A program made the translations under genes and the position numbers. Shown here piece after piece: positions 1-11,556 of a stretch of 64,000 bases of DNA. Positions within the stretch are counted from its first letter, which is position 1, and each line of letters begins with the position of its first letter. Source of the stretch: Byssochlamys sp. IMV 00236 (taxonomy: Eukaryota > Ascomycota > Eurotiomycetes > Eurotiales > Thermoascaceae); contig MSJH02000812.1 of assembly GCA_001931875.2 (NCBI GenBank), positions 372,001 to 436,000 of the forward strand, read 5' to 3'. The notes under the pieces were generated by a model. That model was not told where the DNA came from. It saw nothing but the letters and a program-made list of their open reading frames with translations, and made no database searches.

Positions 1-498
1 AACTCATCCAATTCGCTGTGGAGGAACAGAACCTGTACCATAAGTGTAAGCAGAAAAGAATCCGAGCGCAGTTCAACAATATATCTAACCGCCGCACATG
101 AAGTAGTAGTAATAAGTAACGGCTCGTGTTGCCAGGGATAGTACTAACAACTAACACTAACACTCTAGACGCTCCGTCTCCATGATCGCAAATAATAAAA
201 ATAACCATACTACTACAAAAATAATAATAAATGACATTAACTAGTTCCCCTCAGTACGGAGCTGCGTACCATAGACGTCGTTAAGTCCGATTCCCCCATC
301 TGTGCCCGCGCCAGCCTCGACGCTTAGCGGCGTCTCGTCCAACCGGCCGTTCCCCAAATCGCTCCAACCCGCCCTTCCTCGCTGGTCATACAGCTCCTCT
401 CGTTCATTCTTCCTTTCCTTAACTTAACTGCCCTCTTTGCTGCGAGTCAATTACTCGTCTTATCGTTTCCTCCTGTATTCGCCGTTGTCTCTCGTTGT
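1..498. other. creB upstream region
   Basis: No gene is seen here. The left half is AT-rich with poly-A/T and taa-rich stretches. From about 360 there are pyrimidine-rich blocks typical of fungal promoters and leaders, leading into the creB gene. It probably holds the creB core promoter and the start of its mRNA. The transcription start cannot be fixed from sequence. Confidence 0.5.
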
Positions 499-627
499 AT
501 GTACGTGGCCCAGGCTTCCATCCCGAAAATTGCATCTTTCGCCGCCACGGCCTCTTACTCAGCCCTTCTACAACGAACACTGCTCGCGCCTTGCACGGTA
601 ATTCTCGGAAGCGTACGTTGCCGTTGA
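499..627 (+). promoter_or_regulatory. possible upstream ORF in creB leader (42 codons)
   Basis: An ATG at 499 opens a 42-codon frame that ends at TGA 625-627, out of frame with creB. If the creB transcript starts upstream of 499 and this part is not spliced out, ribosomes would meet this start first. No homology is recognised. Several GT/AG dinucleotides in the leader leave room for a leader intron, so its presence in the mature mRNA is uncertain. Confidence 0.3.
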
Positions 628-847
628 CGCCAGGACACTCCGGACACTATCGCAGACGCAACCGACTCAGAAGCTGTTGTTGATACTTGCATTTGGTGCT
701 GGGTAGTGACTTGGGTCGCTTGGTTGGTTCAGGAACCCGGCCGCCGATTTACACTTTACCGTCTGCAATCGGCAGTGCTGCGGCCGTACGTCCTGGAGCC
801 AACTGGTGGTTCCAGTACTTCCCTGCGGCGATTGCCGATTGAGGCTC

Positions 848-889
848 ATGGTGGACTCTTTTTGGATATATCAACATGAGTTTCCTTAG
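848..889 (+). promoter_or_regulatory. upstream ORF overlapping the creB start codon
   Basis: The ATG at 848 opens a 13-codon frame that stops at TAG 887-889, past the proposed creB start at 876 and in another frame. The overlap is 14 bases. A ribosome that initiates at 848 would run through the creB AUG and end inside its first exon. Overlapping upstream frames usually lower translation of the main frame. Whether this one is used depends on the 5' end of the transcript and on its start context. Confidence 0.4.
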
Positions 890-3439
890 GAACTTGAGAG
901 GCAATGGTGTAAGTGCTGCATCGCCCGTCGGAGGAACTGCATTGCATCGGATCGCATACACCACACGGAGCGCTTCAGACAACGCCGGAATGTCGCAATC
1001 AAGTTAAACTTATGGAGCAACATGAGACAGTTTGGCTGATAGCACTCTGCAGGGTAACTCAAATCCCAGTGTCGGACCAAGTCCGCCGAAAAAGGATTCC
1101 ACAGCGCCACAGATAACGCCTCTAGAGAGGATGCTGCAGGATGTGGAAGGACCTGTAAAAGAGGATGGGAGCGACAAGTTCTTCGGGATGGAAAATGTGA
1201 GTGCTCTTCCAAGACGATCTACCACTTCAGGAACGATGGAGACTAATGCAGCTGTGACACCAGTATGGCAATACATGGTATGCATGCCTCAGATCTTCTT
1301 GCCCCGTTGTTCTATCACTAATGCGCATTGTCCTTCAGCTACTGTAACTCGATCCTACAATGTCTATACTACTCGGTCCCTTTTCGAGAGTCCGTGATCA
1401 ACTACCCGAAGCGCACTCCCATAGACACTCTCGAAGCGGCTCTGGCAAAGACCCTGCGGTATCAAACTCCGATTCACGAAGCACACCTGGACGCAGAAGG
1501 CGCCGTTACGCGACAACGGGCAACGTCCATGGGACCGTACTCGGCTCGAAGTGCGGGCGTCACTCCGACCCAGCCACCACCAAAGCCAGAAGATAAAGAT
1601 TCGCCAGAATACAAGAAGAAGATGGCCATGCAGACCCTGCCTCTGTTGGAGACAAAGGATAACGCAGCAAGCTATGGGATGCCCGAGTCATTATTCACAT
1701 CTCTCAAAGATATATTCGAATCCGTTGTCGCAAGCCAGTCGAGAGTGGGAGTGATCCGGCCCCAACACTTCCTAGACGTCCTAAAACGAGAGCACGAGAT
1801 GTTCAGATCGGCGATGCATCAAGATGCCCATGAGTTTCTCAACTTGCTACTGAACGAGGTCGTCGCAAATGTCGAAGCGGAATCTTCCCGATTGGAGGAG
1901 GAAAAGAGACTTTCTAATGCAGCTAATGATGACCAAGCGGAACACAGCCGTGAGAACGGAGAGCTAACGACATCCAACGTCGCAGGCTCTAGTGGTTCTA
2001 AGACTCCAAATACAACCCGATGGGTGCATGAGCTGTTTGAAGGCACGTTGACTTCGGAGACCCAGTGTTTGACATGCGAGAAGGTCTCCCAGAGAGACGA
2101 GGTGTTCCTCGATCTTTCCGTCGATCTGGATCAGCATTCATCGGTGACATCCTGTCTGAGGAAGTTCTCTGCGGAGGAGATGTTATGTGAACGGAACAAG
2201 TTCCACTGTGACAATTGTGGTGGGCTGCAGGAGGCGGAGAAGCGAATGAAGATTAAGCGGCTACCGAGGATCTTGGCTCTGCATCTGAAGCGCTTTAAAT
2301 ACACAGAAGACCTGCAGCGATTGCAGAAGCTGTTCCATCGCGTCGTGTATCCTTACCACCTGCGACTCTTCAATACGACCGATGATGCAGAAGATCCCGA
2401 TCGCCTCTATGAACTGTACGCAGTTGTCGTCCACATTGGAGGAGGTCCTTACCATGGACATTATGTTGCCATCATCAAGACACAGGAGCATGGATGGTTG
2501 TTGTTCGATGACGAGATGGTAGAGCCTGTGGACAAGAACTTTGTTCGCAACTTCTTTGGTGACCGACCGGGGCTGGCATGCGCCTACGTTCTTTTCTACC
2601 AAGAAACCACTCTCGAAGCCGTACAGCGGGAACAGGAACAGGAGGGCATGACTCCCACCCAAAGTTCACCTGAGCTGAAAGATCTGTCACTCAGAACGAA
2701 TGGCATGCCACCGGATCAGGTCCATATATCGCAAGGGCCGCTGTCGGATGATGCAAACCGTATGCCGTATCTGAACCACATACCGAGTGCGCCGCCCCTT
2801 TCCACGCCTGCTGAGCAGCCTGTGTATCCGACTGCTCCTCCCATTCCCCCATCTTCCCCAGGTCCTGCCAGGCCTCTGAACGTGAAGAAGAGTGATCTCT
2901 TGAAGAAAGAGAAGAAGGAAGAAAAAGAACGGAAAGCCGCGGAGAAAGCTGCCGAGAAGGAGAAGGATAAAGCTCAAAAGCTACGAAGGAAGGAGGACAA
3001 CAAGCGCGAAGAATCTGAGCTGAAAGCTGCGCTCGAGGCCAGTAAAGCCACCAAAGCTGATGAGGACAAACGAAATGCAGCGGAGACCGACAAGGACAAA
3101 AGCAAGGAGAACGGCCATCCAAAGAACCTGTCACACGGGTTGGGGAGATTCAAGCGCGGCAGCAAGACCATTGGCCATAAGCTGGTAAAGGAGAAAGATC
3201 GCAGGATATCAAGCGACCTTGTACGCTTGGAAGAAGGCAAGGCTGCTGCTGGGCCTGACTCGAACCCTATGGAGGAACATCCACCGCGACAAGAGACTTT
3301 GCTGAAGAATCTCGCCCGCAGTGAGGACCACGAACTTCACAAACCGGAATCGCCCAAGCTGAAGCACGAAAAGATAAGTCATGGCAAGTGGCGGGGCTTC
3401 GGCGGCCTGAGAAAGAAATCCTTCAGCATCCTCTCATAG
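876..3439 (+). CDS. creB: ubiquitin C-terminal hydrolase CreB (carbon catabolite repression)
   Basis: USP/UBP-family cysteine protease that removes ubiquitin from targets. In Aspergillus, CreB works with the WD40 protein CreC in carbon catabolite control. Proposed exons are 876-908, 1053-1196, 1264-1277 and 1339-3439 (763 aa). The Cys box (YGNTCYCNS) is split: the 14-nt third exon ends inside the codon of the catalytic Cys64. A USP zinc-binding region has CxxC pairs near residues 307-310 and 354-357. The His box GPYHGHYVA has the expected general base near His438. After the catalytic domain come a proline-rich stretch and a Lys/Glu-rich coiled coil (about 580-670), as in known CreB proteins. 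The start at 876 gives MSFLRNLRG before an optimal GTAAGT donor. The match along the whole catalytic domain makes the identity firm; the first exon is less certain. Confidence 0.93.
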
Positions 3440-5169
3440 ACGCGGTCTCCATTTTCATCTATTCTCCCGAACTCTGCGCATATACTTCCATTCTCGACCT
3501 CTCGTACATATCGACACACATCTTATTTATTTCTATCACTCGCGCAGATCATTTTGGGGATGTTTCGTGATGGCCGTGCGCATGAAACATGCTCCCTGTA
3601 GACATGTCACAGGCACTGTCGATTGTTCTTGATACCCAAACGCTGGGTCTCGATTTTCTGGCGCTCAAGGCGTTTCCTTTTTTTGGTTTCATCGGGTCGC
3701 ATATACAGTCTCACCCGCAAAACATTCTGGGGTCAAAGGAGGGTTTCATTATCATATGATCCTTGGCGGATCGAGCATATTCTTTTTGTTGTCTTTGTTC
3801 ATTACTAGGGAAAAGGAAACAGGCCCATGGACAGGCCCATGCATCTCTTCTGTTTTGGTTTTCCCTTCTATCTCGGGCAGATAATTGGCCATTTGCTACT
3901 CAACTTGCTTTATTGGACATGTGACTTATATCTTTTAGCCATTTATTTCTTCTCCTGCCCATGTCTCAATTGGGTTCGAACATGGTGCGTGTACACAGTT
4001 GAAAAATAGAAAGAAGATCAACATGATAGCATATCCTTGCGATCTTGAGGATTTCATGATGTCATAACATATACACCGTATTTTTCCACAGAGAGATAGG
4101 CGTTGAACAAAGAAACCAGTGTCCAAGGTGCTCGTTTCATTATGCGCAATATTTATCCGACATATTGTTGTAATCCGACGACGCAAGTCAATGGGTCGAA
4201 ACTTATTCTGCCCATTTATTTTCCTTTTTCACCTACACCGTCCGCTGGAAACGTTTAGACTTTCAATCCTTTCGAATGTTTAAAAAAGAAAATAACAAGA
4301 TGATCAGGGCAAAAGACCTCATCCCAGAATCAACTCGTACACGATAATAATTGTATTTATTGCGATTAGGGGTACTATTTATCGTCACAAGAACAGTTAG
4401 CTTCAGCTCCTATCAAGATTCATTTCTTGATTTTAATCCATCACCAAGAAAGCAACAAACATGTAAACAGATGGGTATAACGTACTCCGCATAACGGTTC
4501 TCACGCTCGCAATTAGATTCACGGACTTGGCTTTGATGCTCGTGCCATCGTACGCGCCGCCAAAACCGGGTTCGGATGCTTGTGTGCGGCCCCAGCCGAC
4601 TGGATCGGATCGGTCAGTTATTGATGTTTCGATTATTGTGTGTGGTGAGAGGATAAGGAGAGGGGAGAAGAAGGAGGCAGGGTTAGTTAGTCACGACGAC
4701 GTACTTCGTGCGAGGAAGCGGTCTTCGGAGAGGATAGAGACTGCGTTGAGGAGGAGGACGATTACTGCGTGGGAGAAGGAAAGGAGTTAGTCTGTTTGCC
4801 TTATAAGAGACATGCAATATACATGGCGTTTGTGGAGTTGGAAGCGTACCATATACGAGTTTCCCTAGGCCGAAGAGCAACATCTTGCGATATGTTCTGG
4901 GGTGTTCTTTTTGTTCTTTTGCCTGGGTTGTTGATGGAGAGGTGTCTAGAGAGGGGATTTCCTTTCTCAGAGTAATGTGAGGAGTACCTAGGTCGTGTAT
5001 GGAGTACCTGGTTCCTGAATCTTGCGGATGTTCTACCGAAGCAGCCAAGTTGGCGTTGACTTGTTCTGTTCTGCCGGCAGCTCAAGGCGGTCGTGTGGGG
5101 AGAAGCTGCGGCGAGCTTGTCTGGGCTTCTGAATGAAACAGACAAACCATTCCCCAGAAATGAGACAAG
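3440..5169. other. gene-free spacer between creB and ALG12
   Basis: About 1.7 kb without a convincing gene. The left part is the AT-rich creB 3' end. A 12-base direct repeat (acaggcccatgg type) lies at 3819-3841. The right part, from about 4500, is more GC-balanced and probably holds the ALG12 promoter and leader. It contains ATGs at 5132 and 5159 ahead of the proposed start. Short open frames here lack codon bias or recognisable motifs. Confidence 0.5.
3819..3841. repeat. short tandem direct repeat
   Basis: Two adjacent copies of acaggcccatg, 12 bases apart, lie in the creB downstream region. This is seen directly. No function is suggested. Confidence 0.6.
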
Positions 5170-7157
5170 ATGGCAAGGGATTTCGGTACGTTTATTACTT
5201 TTTTTTCTTCTTTCTTTCTGAATTTGTCTTGGTGATAATTAATCCGCTGATATGATTAACTTACTGCTTTTGCCTTGCAGATATTCTACTCCTGGGTTCC
5301 ATCCCAGCCTTGATCCTTCTCCACCTCTTAGTTTCCCCATACACCAAGGTCGAAGAGTCCTTTCATGTGCAGGCGATCCATGATATTGTGACTTATGGCA
5401 TTCCTTCTGGAAACGCCACTGTATTTTTCCAGAAACATTATGACCATTTCTCCTTCCCGGGAGCTGTTCCCCGGACATTCGTTGGAGCATTGGCCCTGTC
5501 GGGCATTTCGCGGCCGTTTATATGGTTGAATGAGAATGTCGATAAGCAGTTTCTCGGTATGGTGATGCGCGGAATATAGAGATTTTTTTCTCTATGTTTG
5601 AAGTTAAAGTTATTTATTATCGTGGCTGATCATTTTTCTTGTATCCAGCACGAGGATTATTGGGCCTCTTCAATGCCTACGCCTTGCTTACCTATGCCTC
5701 TGGTGTGCGTCGAGCATTTGGCAACACTGCGGCCACTTGGTATCTCCTGTTCCAGGCGAGCCAATTCCATGTGATATACTATGCGTCGCGAACGTTGTCG
5801 AATATGTTTGCTTTTGGTATCAGTACGTCCCCTGTTCGCGTTTAATTCCATGAAAGAATCATATGGAAATAAGTGTATGTATATGTATACTGACGCGCTT
5901 CTAGCCACGCTGGCGTTGGGATACCTTCTTCCTGAACCTATCCCCCCAGAGCAGTACCGCAAGAGAGCCCGTCTTGCCCTGTACCTCTTAACGATTTCGG
6001 GGATCATCTTCCGCTCTGAGATCGCAATCCTCCTCGGTGTCCAGACTATTTTTCTCTTCCTCACCGGCCGCATCAGGATCCGCCAGGAGATCGTCCCTGC
6101 TGGGTTGTGCGGGTTGCTGATCGGTCTGACCATCACAGTCGGGATCGATTCGTTCTTCTGGCAGCAGTACCCCATGTGGCCGGAATTTGAAGCTTTCAAA
6201 TTCAACGTCATTTCAGGTCAGGCCTCTGCCTGGGGCACCCATCCATGGCATTTCTATTTCACCAGCGCGCTTCCGCGGCTTCTCCTCAACCCCATGACCT
6301 ATGTCGTTTGCATCCCGTTCTCAGTCCTTCATCCTTCAATCCGCTCTTCATCTCTCTATGTACTCCTGCCTTCCCTCATCTACATCGCTATCTACAGCTT
6401 CCAACCCCACAAGGAATGGCGCTTCATCGTCTACGCCGTCCCTCCCCTAACCACCGCCGCCGCCATCGGGTCCTCATATATCTGGACGCACAGAGCCAAA
6501 ACCCTCATATACCGCATCCAATGCATACTCCTCATCCTCTCCACCCTCTTCGCCTTCACCATCTCCAACCTCGTCCTCCTCCCCGCCTCCTCCGCAAACT
6601 ACCCCGGGGCCCACGCCCTGAACGCACTTCACAAACACGCCCACAACTCCCAACAGGTGATAAACGTCCACCTAGGCAATCTAGCCTGCCAAACAGGCGT
6701 GACACGTTTCCTCGAAATGCCCCCTCCAGCATCTCCCCTCTTTACCCTCCCGGGCTCCCCAGATGGATCAATCCCATCTCTCCGCAGCGGCAGCACCCGG
6801 TGGATCTACGACAAGACAGAAGACAAACAACGCAAAGAGAAGCGCAGCTTCTGGAGTCTGATCGACTATGCCCTCGTCGAACCACACGAGGAACGTCGTG
6901 TGATGGCTAGTTCCAGAGACGGAGATAAATGGCGCGTTGTCGATGTCGTAGATGGGTTCGCGGGAGTGAGGGTGTTACGGCCCGGTCAAGCTCCTGAAGG
7001 TCATGTGGAAGATGATATCGTTAGGTATGTTTTGGGTGATGAGGGGGTTAAATGCTGGAATCGGGTACGGGGAATGCTGCGGAAGTACGTGACGAGGGGA
7101 TGGTGGGTTGAAGTGAGGATGGAGCCGAAGATTACGATTATGAAACATGTACGATAG
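5170..7157 (+). CDS. alg12: ALG12-type alpha-1,6-mannosyltransferase
   Basis: Dolichyl-P-mannose-dependent mannosyltransferase (GT22, GT-C fold) that adds the eighth mannose to the lipid-linked N-glycan precursor in the ER lumen. Proposed exons are 5170-5185, 5281-5556, 5649-5822 and 5905-7157 (572 aa). All junctions are GT-AG and in phase. The N-terminus has the GT-C first-loop signature [11 protein letters not shown] with its acidic pair. The family motif HKEWRF is near residue 324. Several hydrophobic membrane segments run through the middle, and the C-terminal tail is soluble. The start at 170 within the 5.1-kb block was chosen because MARDF joined across the first intron gives DILLLGS and a continuous first membrane segment. 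Length fits fungal ALG12. PIG-B and ALG9 relatives are less likely given the N-terminal motif and length. Confidence 0.88.
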
Positions 7158-7484
7158 ATTGATTGGGAATTATCCATGATTGATTAGATTAATATAGTCA
7201 CGGAATGGAATAACTAAAAGGGATATATAATATGAATGAAATTCTGCATGTACAAATTTATTTTCATTTGTTATTTCTTCCCCAAATACTATGTAATATA
7301 TCGACTCGAATCATAGACATGGGGTATGAAATTCAGAATATGGGAGGGGGTATTATCTATCTATCTATGTATGTATGTATCCTCCACGCACGACTGGAAC
7401 AAAATTCATCCTCTTCCACCCCCCTCGCCTCTTTAGAATTATTCAATCCAGCTTAGAGTTGAGCTAGATTGAATTCAATTCAAT
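7158..7484. other. convergent 3' spacer with simple repeats
   Basis: This stretch separates the convergent ALG12 and dynactin genes and should hold both 3' UTRs. It is AT-rich and has no gene. A tetranucleotide microsatellite sits at 7355-7380, and an AATTC pentamer run begins at 7472. Confidence 0.6.
7355..7380. repeat. ATCT/ATGT tetranucleotide microsatellite
   Basis: Three ATCT units are followed by three ATGT units. Read directly from the sequence. Confidence 0.85.
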
Positions 7485-7491
7485 TCAATTC
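7472..7491. repeat. AATTC pentanucleotide repeat over the dynactin stop codon
   Basis: Four AATTC units. The TGA stop of the minus-strand p50 gene (complement of 7485-7487) lies inside the run, so changes in copy number could change the protein's last residues. Confidence 0.8.
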
Positions 7492-9077
7492 CCACCTTCC
7501 AACCTCTCCAATCTCTTCTCCAAATCCTTCACCCACGGACCCACAACATCGAGATTATTCTTCATCGCCTTCTCTCCCTCCACCACCTTTTCCTCGACAA
7601 TCTTCAGTCCTTCACGCCACTGCTCAATCTCCTTCTTCATCTCCATCTGGCGCGTCTCGAGCTGATCGAGAGACTGACTTGCCTGCGCGGCTCCAGCATG
7701 GATAGCGCGTAGCGAGCGCAACCGTTCCAGAACGCTAGGGAGGAGCGGATGCAGGGACTGAATGGTCGGGAGGGTCGCGTATAGAGCTTGGATCTTAGCG
7801 GCTTGTTCGTCGCGTTGGGCTGCGGCTGGGTCGGTTTCCGTCGCGGAGGAAGAGGTCATGGAGAGGTCGTCTGTCACGTCGATATTGGACGCCGCGATGC
7901 GGGCTGCTTGGGCGGCTTTTGCGGCGTCGACGGCGCGTTTGCGAGCTGTTGCGAGTGCTTCTGCGTCTGCGGTGAGTTTGCGGATGCGCGTTGTCAGGGC
8001 CTCGACGTGCGGCGTGGTTACTGTTGTTGATGCCGGAGCGGAGCCTATCGTGGGCAGCGCGGAGGCTGGAGACGGGCCCAGCAGAGTGCTGGTCAAGGTG
8101 GTGAGGCGGGAGGTGAGATGGTCGAGAGTCGGGAGGACGGGTTGGAGAGAGTCAGAATTTGGGTCTGCGACGAACGGGTTCGAGGAGCTCGAGATGCCCA
8201 TCGCGGCTTCGATGAGGGCCAGCCGAGCATCGAAGGCGGCAGCATGCGCCAGAAGACCGGGTGATGAAGCTGTCACTGCAGTGGCTACAGCGCCATCCTT
8301 TGGACTTCCATCTGAAGCATCGAGTTTGGAACCCAGTTTCTGAGATAGAATCGCATCCGGACTGAGCGATCCCGATACGGCACCACGCGCAGCAGAGACA
8401 TGCAGATTATCCAACGCACGACTCAACTCGCGCACACCATCGCCCACATCTTCCTGTCCTGCATCATCTCCTCCCCCTTTCTTCTCATCAGCGCCTTCAA
8501 CCTGTCTTCTCTTCTCCAATTCACTCTTCAATTCTTCCGCCTCCCGTCTCAGACGCGCCAGTTTCCGTTCCAGACTCTCCTCCTCGCCATCGCTGAGATC
8601 TCCCAGCTCCTCGGTCCCATCATCGCGTCTCCGTCTTCGACGACCTGTATTCTTGTACGCTTTCCGCTTCGTCGCGATACTATCGGAGAAATTGGCCTCG
8701 CGCGCATCTACCGTAGCGCCCATGAAATGCGCGCGCGCCTCGTCGGCGTTGACCCCGTGTCGGTCAATGTCTGAATTCGAACCGGCATCTTCGTCTGAAT
8801 CGGCCGTGCGGACTGTAGCTGTCTGTTTTATATCATTTTTTTGCTCAGTGATCTGTCATTGTAGATAGTAGGGTTCTTGTTGTGTATACGCACTGGCAAG
8901 GTAGACGCCTCGTCCGTTAAGTCGGGGGTCTCATAGATATCGGGCGCGAGGTCCTATGTCAACATGGAATGGTTAGCGAATCCATCACGATAAAAAATAC
9001 TATAATAAAAATACAAATACAACTGCAAAGTGACTCACGAGATCGGGAAGACCAGCATACTTCTTGTTGAACGCCAT
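7485..9077 (-). CDS. dynactin subunit 2 (p50/dynamitin)
   Basis: Shoulder subunit of the dynactin complex, which links dynein to cargo and the Arp1 filament; dynein-dependent nuclear migration in hyphae needs this complex. Proposed exons on the minus strand are 9077-9039, 8953-8894 and 8822-7485 (478 aa). The N-terminus MAFNKKYAGLPDL, followed by LAPDIYETPDL, is the conserved p50 peptide that binds the Arp1 filament. The rest is mostly alpha-helical coiled coil, with a Glu/Lys-rich segment near residues 95-125 and a heptad-rich C-terminus. Both introns have clean donors (GTGAGT, GTGCGT) and keep phase. The length fits fungal p50. The gene converges on ALG12. Confidence 0.85.
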
Positions 9078-10401
9078 TTCTGCTGGTGGAATGGGTTCTT
9101 CTTCTTGTTCCAGCTGCGACGCCTTGAGGTTGAGCTGTTCGTTGTTTTGGGCCCGCGTCGGGGGCACGTGCGGCGGAGGTTTTAGTACTCCGTAGAGAGT
9201 CTACATCAAAGGCCAGGCCTCATAAGTTACAAGTTCACAACAGCCATCCGGACATACATAGTTAACTGATTACTTCAGACAGTCTACCTTGTACACATAC
9301 ATTATCATTGCATTGCTCTCTGAACTTGCAAGACTGGTTCATAGGACTGTCTTTGGTTAAGATCTGTCCATGTATTGAGGCTTCCTTCCACACAGTGCGT
9401 AAGCACATTGCAAACTGTCAATGTACGGCCCAGCTTGCGGAGTAATAATACTCAATCATTTATCAAGACAAGAAACGACCTTTTCTGTCCCAAGTGAAGC
9501 ATTGCCGGCTACATGCGGCTCTGGTCCCGGCACTGCGGACCGTCTGGGGATGCAGCACCGAAGGCCGGGGAAAATCCGGGGATTCCAACAAGCGCCCTCG
9601 GCCTTCTCTCTCTCTCTCACTCCGCGACACCAGAGCTACTACTAGTACTGAGACAGTCTGAGAGACGTCCAGAAACAACCAGCACCCTAACTCATCTTGC
9701 TGATCTTCCCGAGACCAGTTCCTCTTTCGCTGTAGACGCAGCGACTCCGTACTGTAAGTAGCCTCGTTCACGGACTTGGTAGACTTACCCACGTTCCGCA
9801 GACGCTACACGCTTGGCGGCCAATCATACCTTCCAGATCTCGCGACAAAAATCGATGGCTCACGATGGCTCACAATCGCTCTTACGGATTGCGGCCAAAC
9901 GCGCTCGACTCGCACTCCAGACGCCTCGCTCGACGATCCTGCTTGGTCATAACTGCCATTGGACCCCCTCCGCACTTGGCCAAGGCTGGGTTCTGGCGCT
10001 TCCCCTCCTTTGGGTCCGCCAATGCAATGCCGTGGGATCTACAAACCAGTCCGAGATGGTGGTTGCTCCCCGCCGACAGACACCGAGGGACCAAGCGAAA
10101 GTTAGATGCGCTGGGTTTCGTCCAGTCTCCCTCGGGCTTCCTCTCGTCCATGCCGAGGTGAATAACCGATGATGAACGTCCAGACACTTACGAAATGGAT
10201 CAATATTACCCCACATCGGTGACCCGGTCCATCATTCAGGGGAATCGATAACCTAGGTGAATGTGGGGTTGAGGAGCTTTTGCGCCCCCGCTCCTGGAGA
10301 TGAAAAGATCCTTGGGGCTATATGAATCCCCATAATCGCCAATCGCACTGGCTCAGGCAGTGTTCTCTCCAACGATACTGCAACACAGCTAGCTAGTAAA
10401 C
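9078..10401. other. divergent spacer, p50 / metallo-hydrolase promoters
   Basis: About 1.3 kb. Short frames overlap on several strands between 9400 and 10200, but none has a recognisable domain or splice pattern, so they are not called. A CT-rich tract is at 9604-9622. Near the right end are AGGGG/CCCCT-type stress-element matches (about 10236) and a TATA-like ctatatgaa near 10318, well placed for the gene at 10402. Confidence 0.5.
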
Positions 10402-11556
10402 ATGGCGCAAACTGGGGAGCTCAAACCTACCAAAACAGCGGCGCTCAACCTGCCGTCAGGGTCAAACACCTGCGAGCTGTCGATTCTGAACACCACTTGC
10501 GACATGACCCTTCCTACCATCTCTTTGATCGGTCCAAACATCAAGGGTCACGAAAACCTCAACCTTCCCACCTTCTCTTTCTACATCTATAACGCTCGTC
10601 AGAATAAACGCGTTCTCTTCGACCTCGGATCCCGGAAGGATTGGTGGAATTTCACGCCTGTAGTACTGGATGCCGTCAAGACCAAGGGCATCTCCGGACT
10701 GCGCATCACTCATGACGTTGCTGATGTCCTGGCTGAGGGGGGAATCGATCCCAAGACCATCGATGCCGTCGTTTGGAGCCACTTCCACTGGGACCATGTG
10801 GGCAACATCCAGCTGTTCCCAAAGAACGTCGACGTCGTCGTCGGTGCCCCTTTCAAGAGCGTCTTCCTCCCTGGCTACCCAACAGGCCCGAACTCACCGT
10901 TTTACGAGGCCGACTTCGAGGGCCGTAACATTGTTGAGCTCGAATTCGACGGCTCGCTGAAGATCGGTCAATTCCTAGCCCATGACTACTTCGGAGACGG
11001 CAGCTTTTATCTCCTCAAAGTGCCGGGTCACACGGCCGGGCATATCTCCGGTCTAGTCCGCACAACCCCTGATACCTTCGTATTCTTGGGCGGAGATGTT
11101 TGCCACTTCCCGGGAGCCTACCGGCCTTCTGAGTATATACCCATGCCAGAAACGCTCCCGGCGGAGACCAAGCTTGACGCGCGGATCCCACTGCCTTGCC
11201 CTTGCTCTTACTTCACTGCATGCCATCCTCACCCTGAGAAGGCTCGCACGACGCCGTTCTACCGCGTGTCGGAGGACCCTGGATCGTGGTACGAAGATGC
11301 ACCGGAGGCGCAAAGGTCCGTGGACAAGTTGACCGAGTTCGACGGTGACGAGAACGTCTTCCTGGCCATCGCACACGACCCTGCGTTGCAGGACACCCTC
11401 ACATTCTTCCCCAACGGCACGATCAACGACTGGAAAGCGAAAGGGTGGAAACGTACGACGCATTGGGGCTTTGTCAACGAGCTTCCGGTGGACGGAAAGC
11501 CCGGACGACCTGCCCTGGTGGAGGGTCTGCTGAAGGGTGATCTTCCGATCCAGTAA
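10402..11556 (+). CDS. metallo-beta-lactamase-fold hydrolase (lactonase-like)
   Basis: Intronless 384-residue protein. The metal-binding signature HFHWDH is at residues 127-132. Further ligand candidates are His210 in PGHTAGH, Asp232 in GGDVCH, and a late His in the ACHPHPE region. This is a complete set for a dinuclear zinc hydrolase. Spacing and overall shape resemble the AttM/AiiA-like lactonase branch of the superfamily rather than glyoxalase II or beta-CASP nucleases. The substrate cannot be told from sequence. There is no signal peptide, so it should be cytosolic. The start at 10402 follows a TATA-like element by about 80 bases. Many fungal relatives are accessory or detoxification genes, and none of the neighbours forms an obvious pathway with it. 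Confidence 0.8.
   Translation: MAQTGELKPTKTAALNLPSGSNTCELSILNTTCDMTLPTISLIGPNIKGHENLNLPTFSFYIYNARQNKRVLFDLGSRKDWWNFTPVVLDAVKTKGISGLRITHDVADVLAEGGIDPKTIDAVVWSHFHWDHVGNIQLFPKNVDVVVGAPFKSVFLPGYPTGPNSPFYEADFEGRNIVELEFDGSLKIGQFLAHDYFGDGSFYLLKVPGHTAGHISGLVRTTPDTFVFLGGDVCHFPGAYRPSEYIPMPETLPAETKLDARIPLPCPCSYFTACHPHPEKARTTPFYRVSEDPGSWYEDAPEAQRSVDKLTEFDGDENVFLAIAHDPALQDTLTFFPNGTINDWKAKGWKRTTHWGFVNELPVDGKPGRPALVEGLLKGDLPIQ

Noticed and set aside
9421..10187. Overlapping frames of about 75-120 codons on both strands
   Set aside because: They overlap one another in several frames, have no domains or splice signals, and sit in a promoter region.
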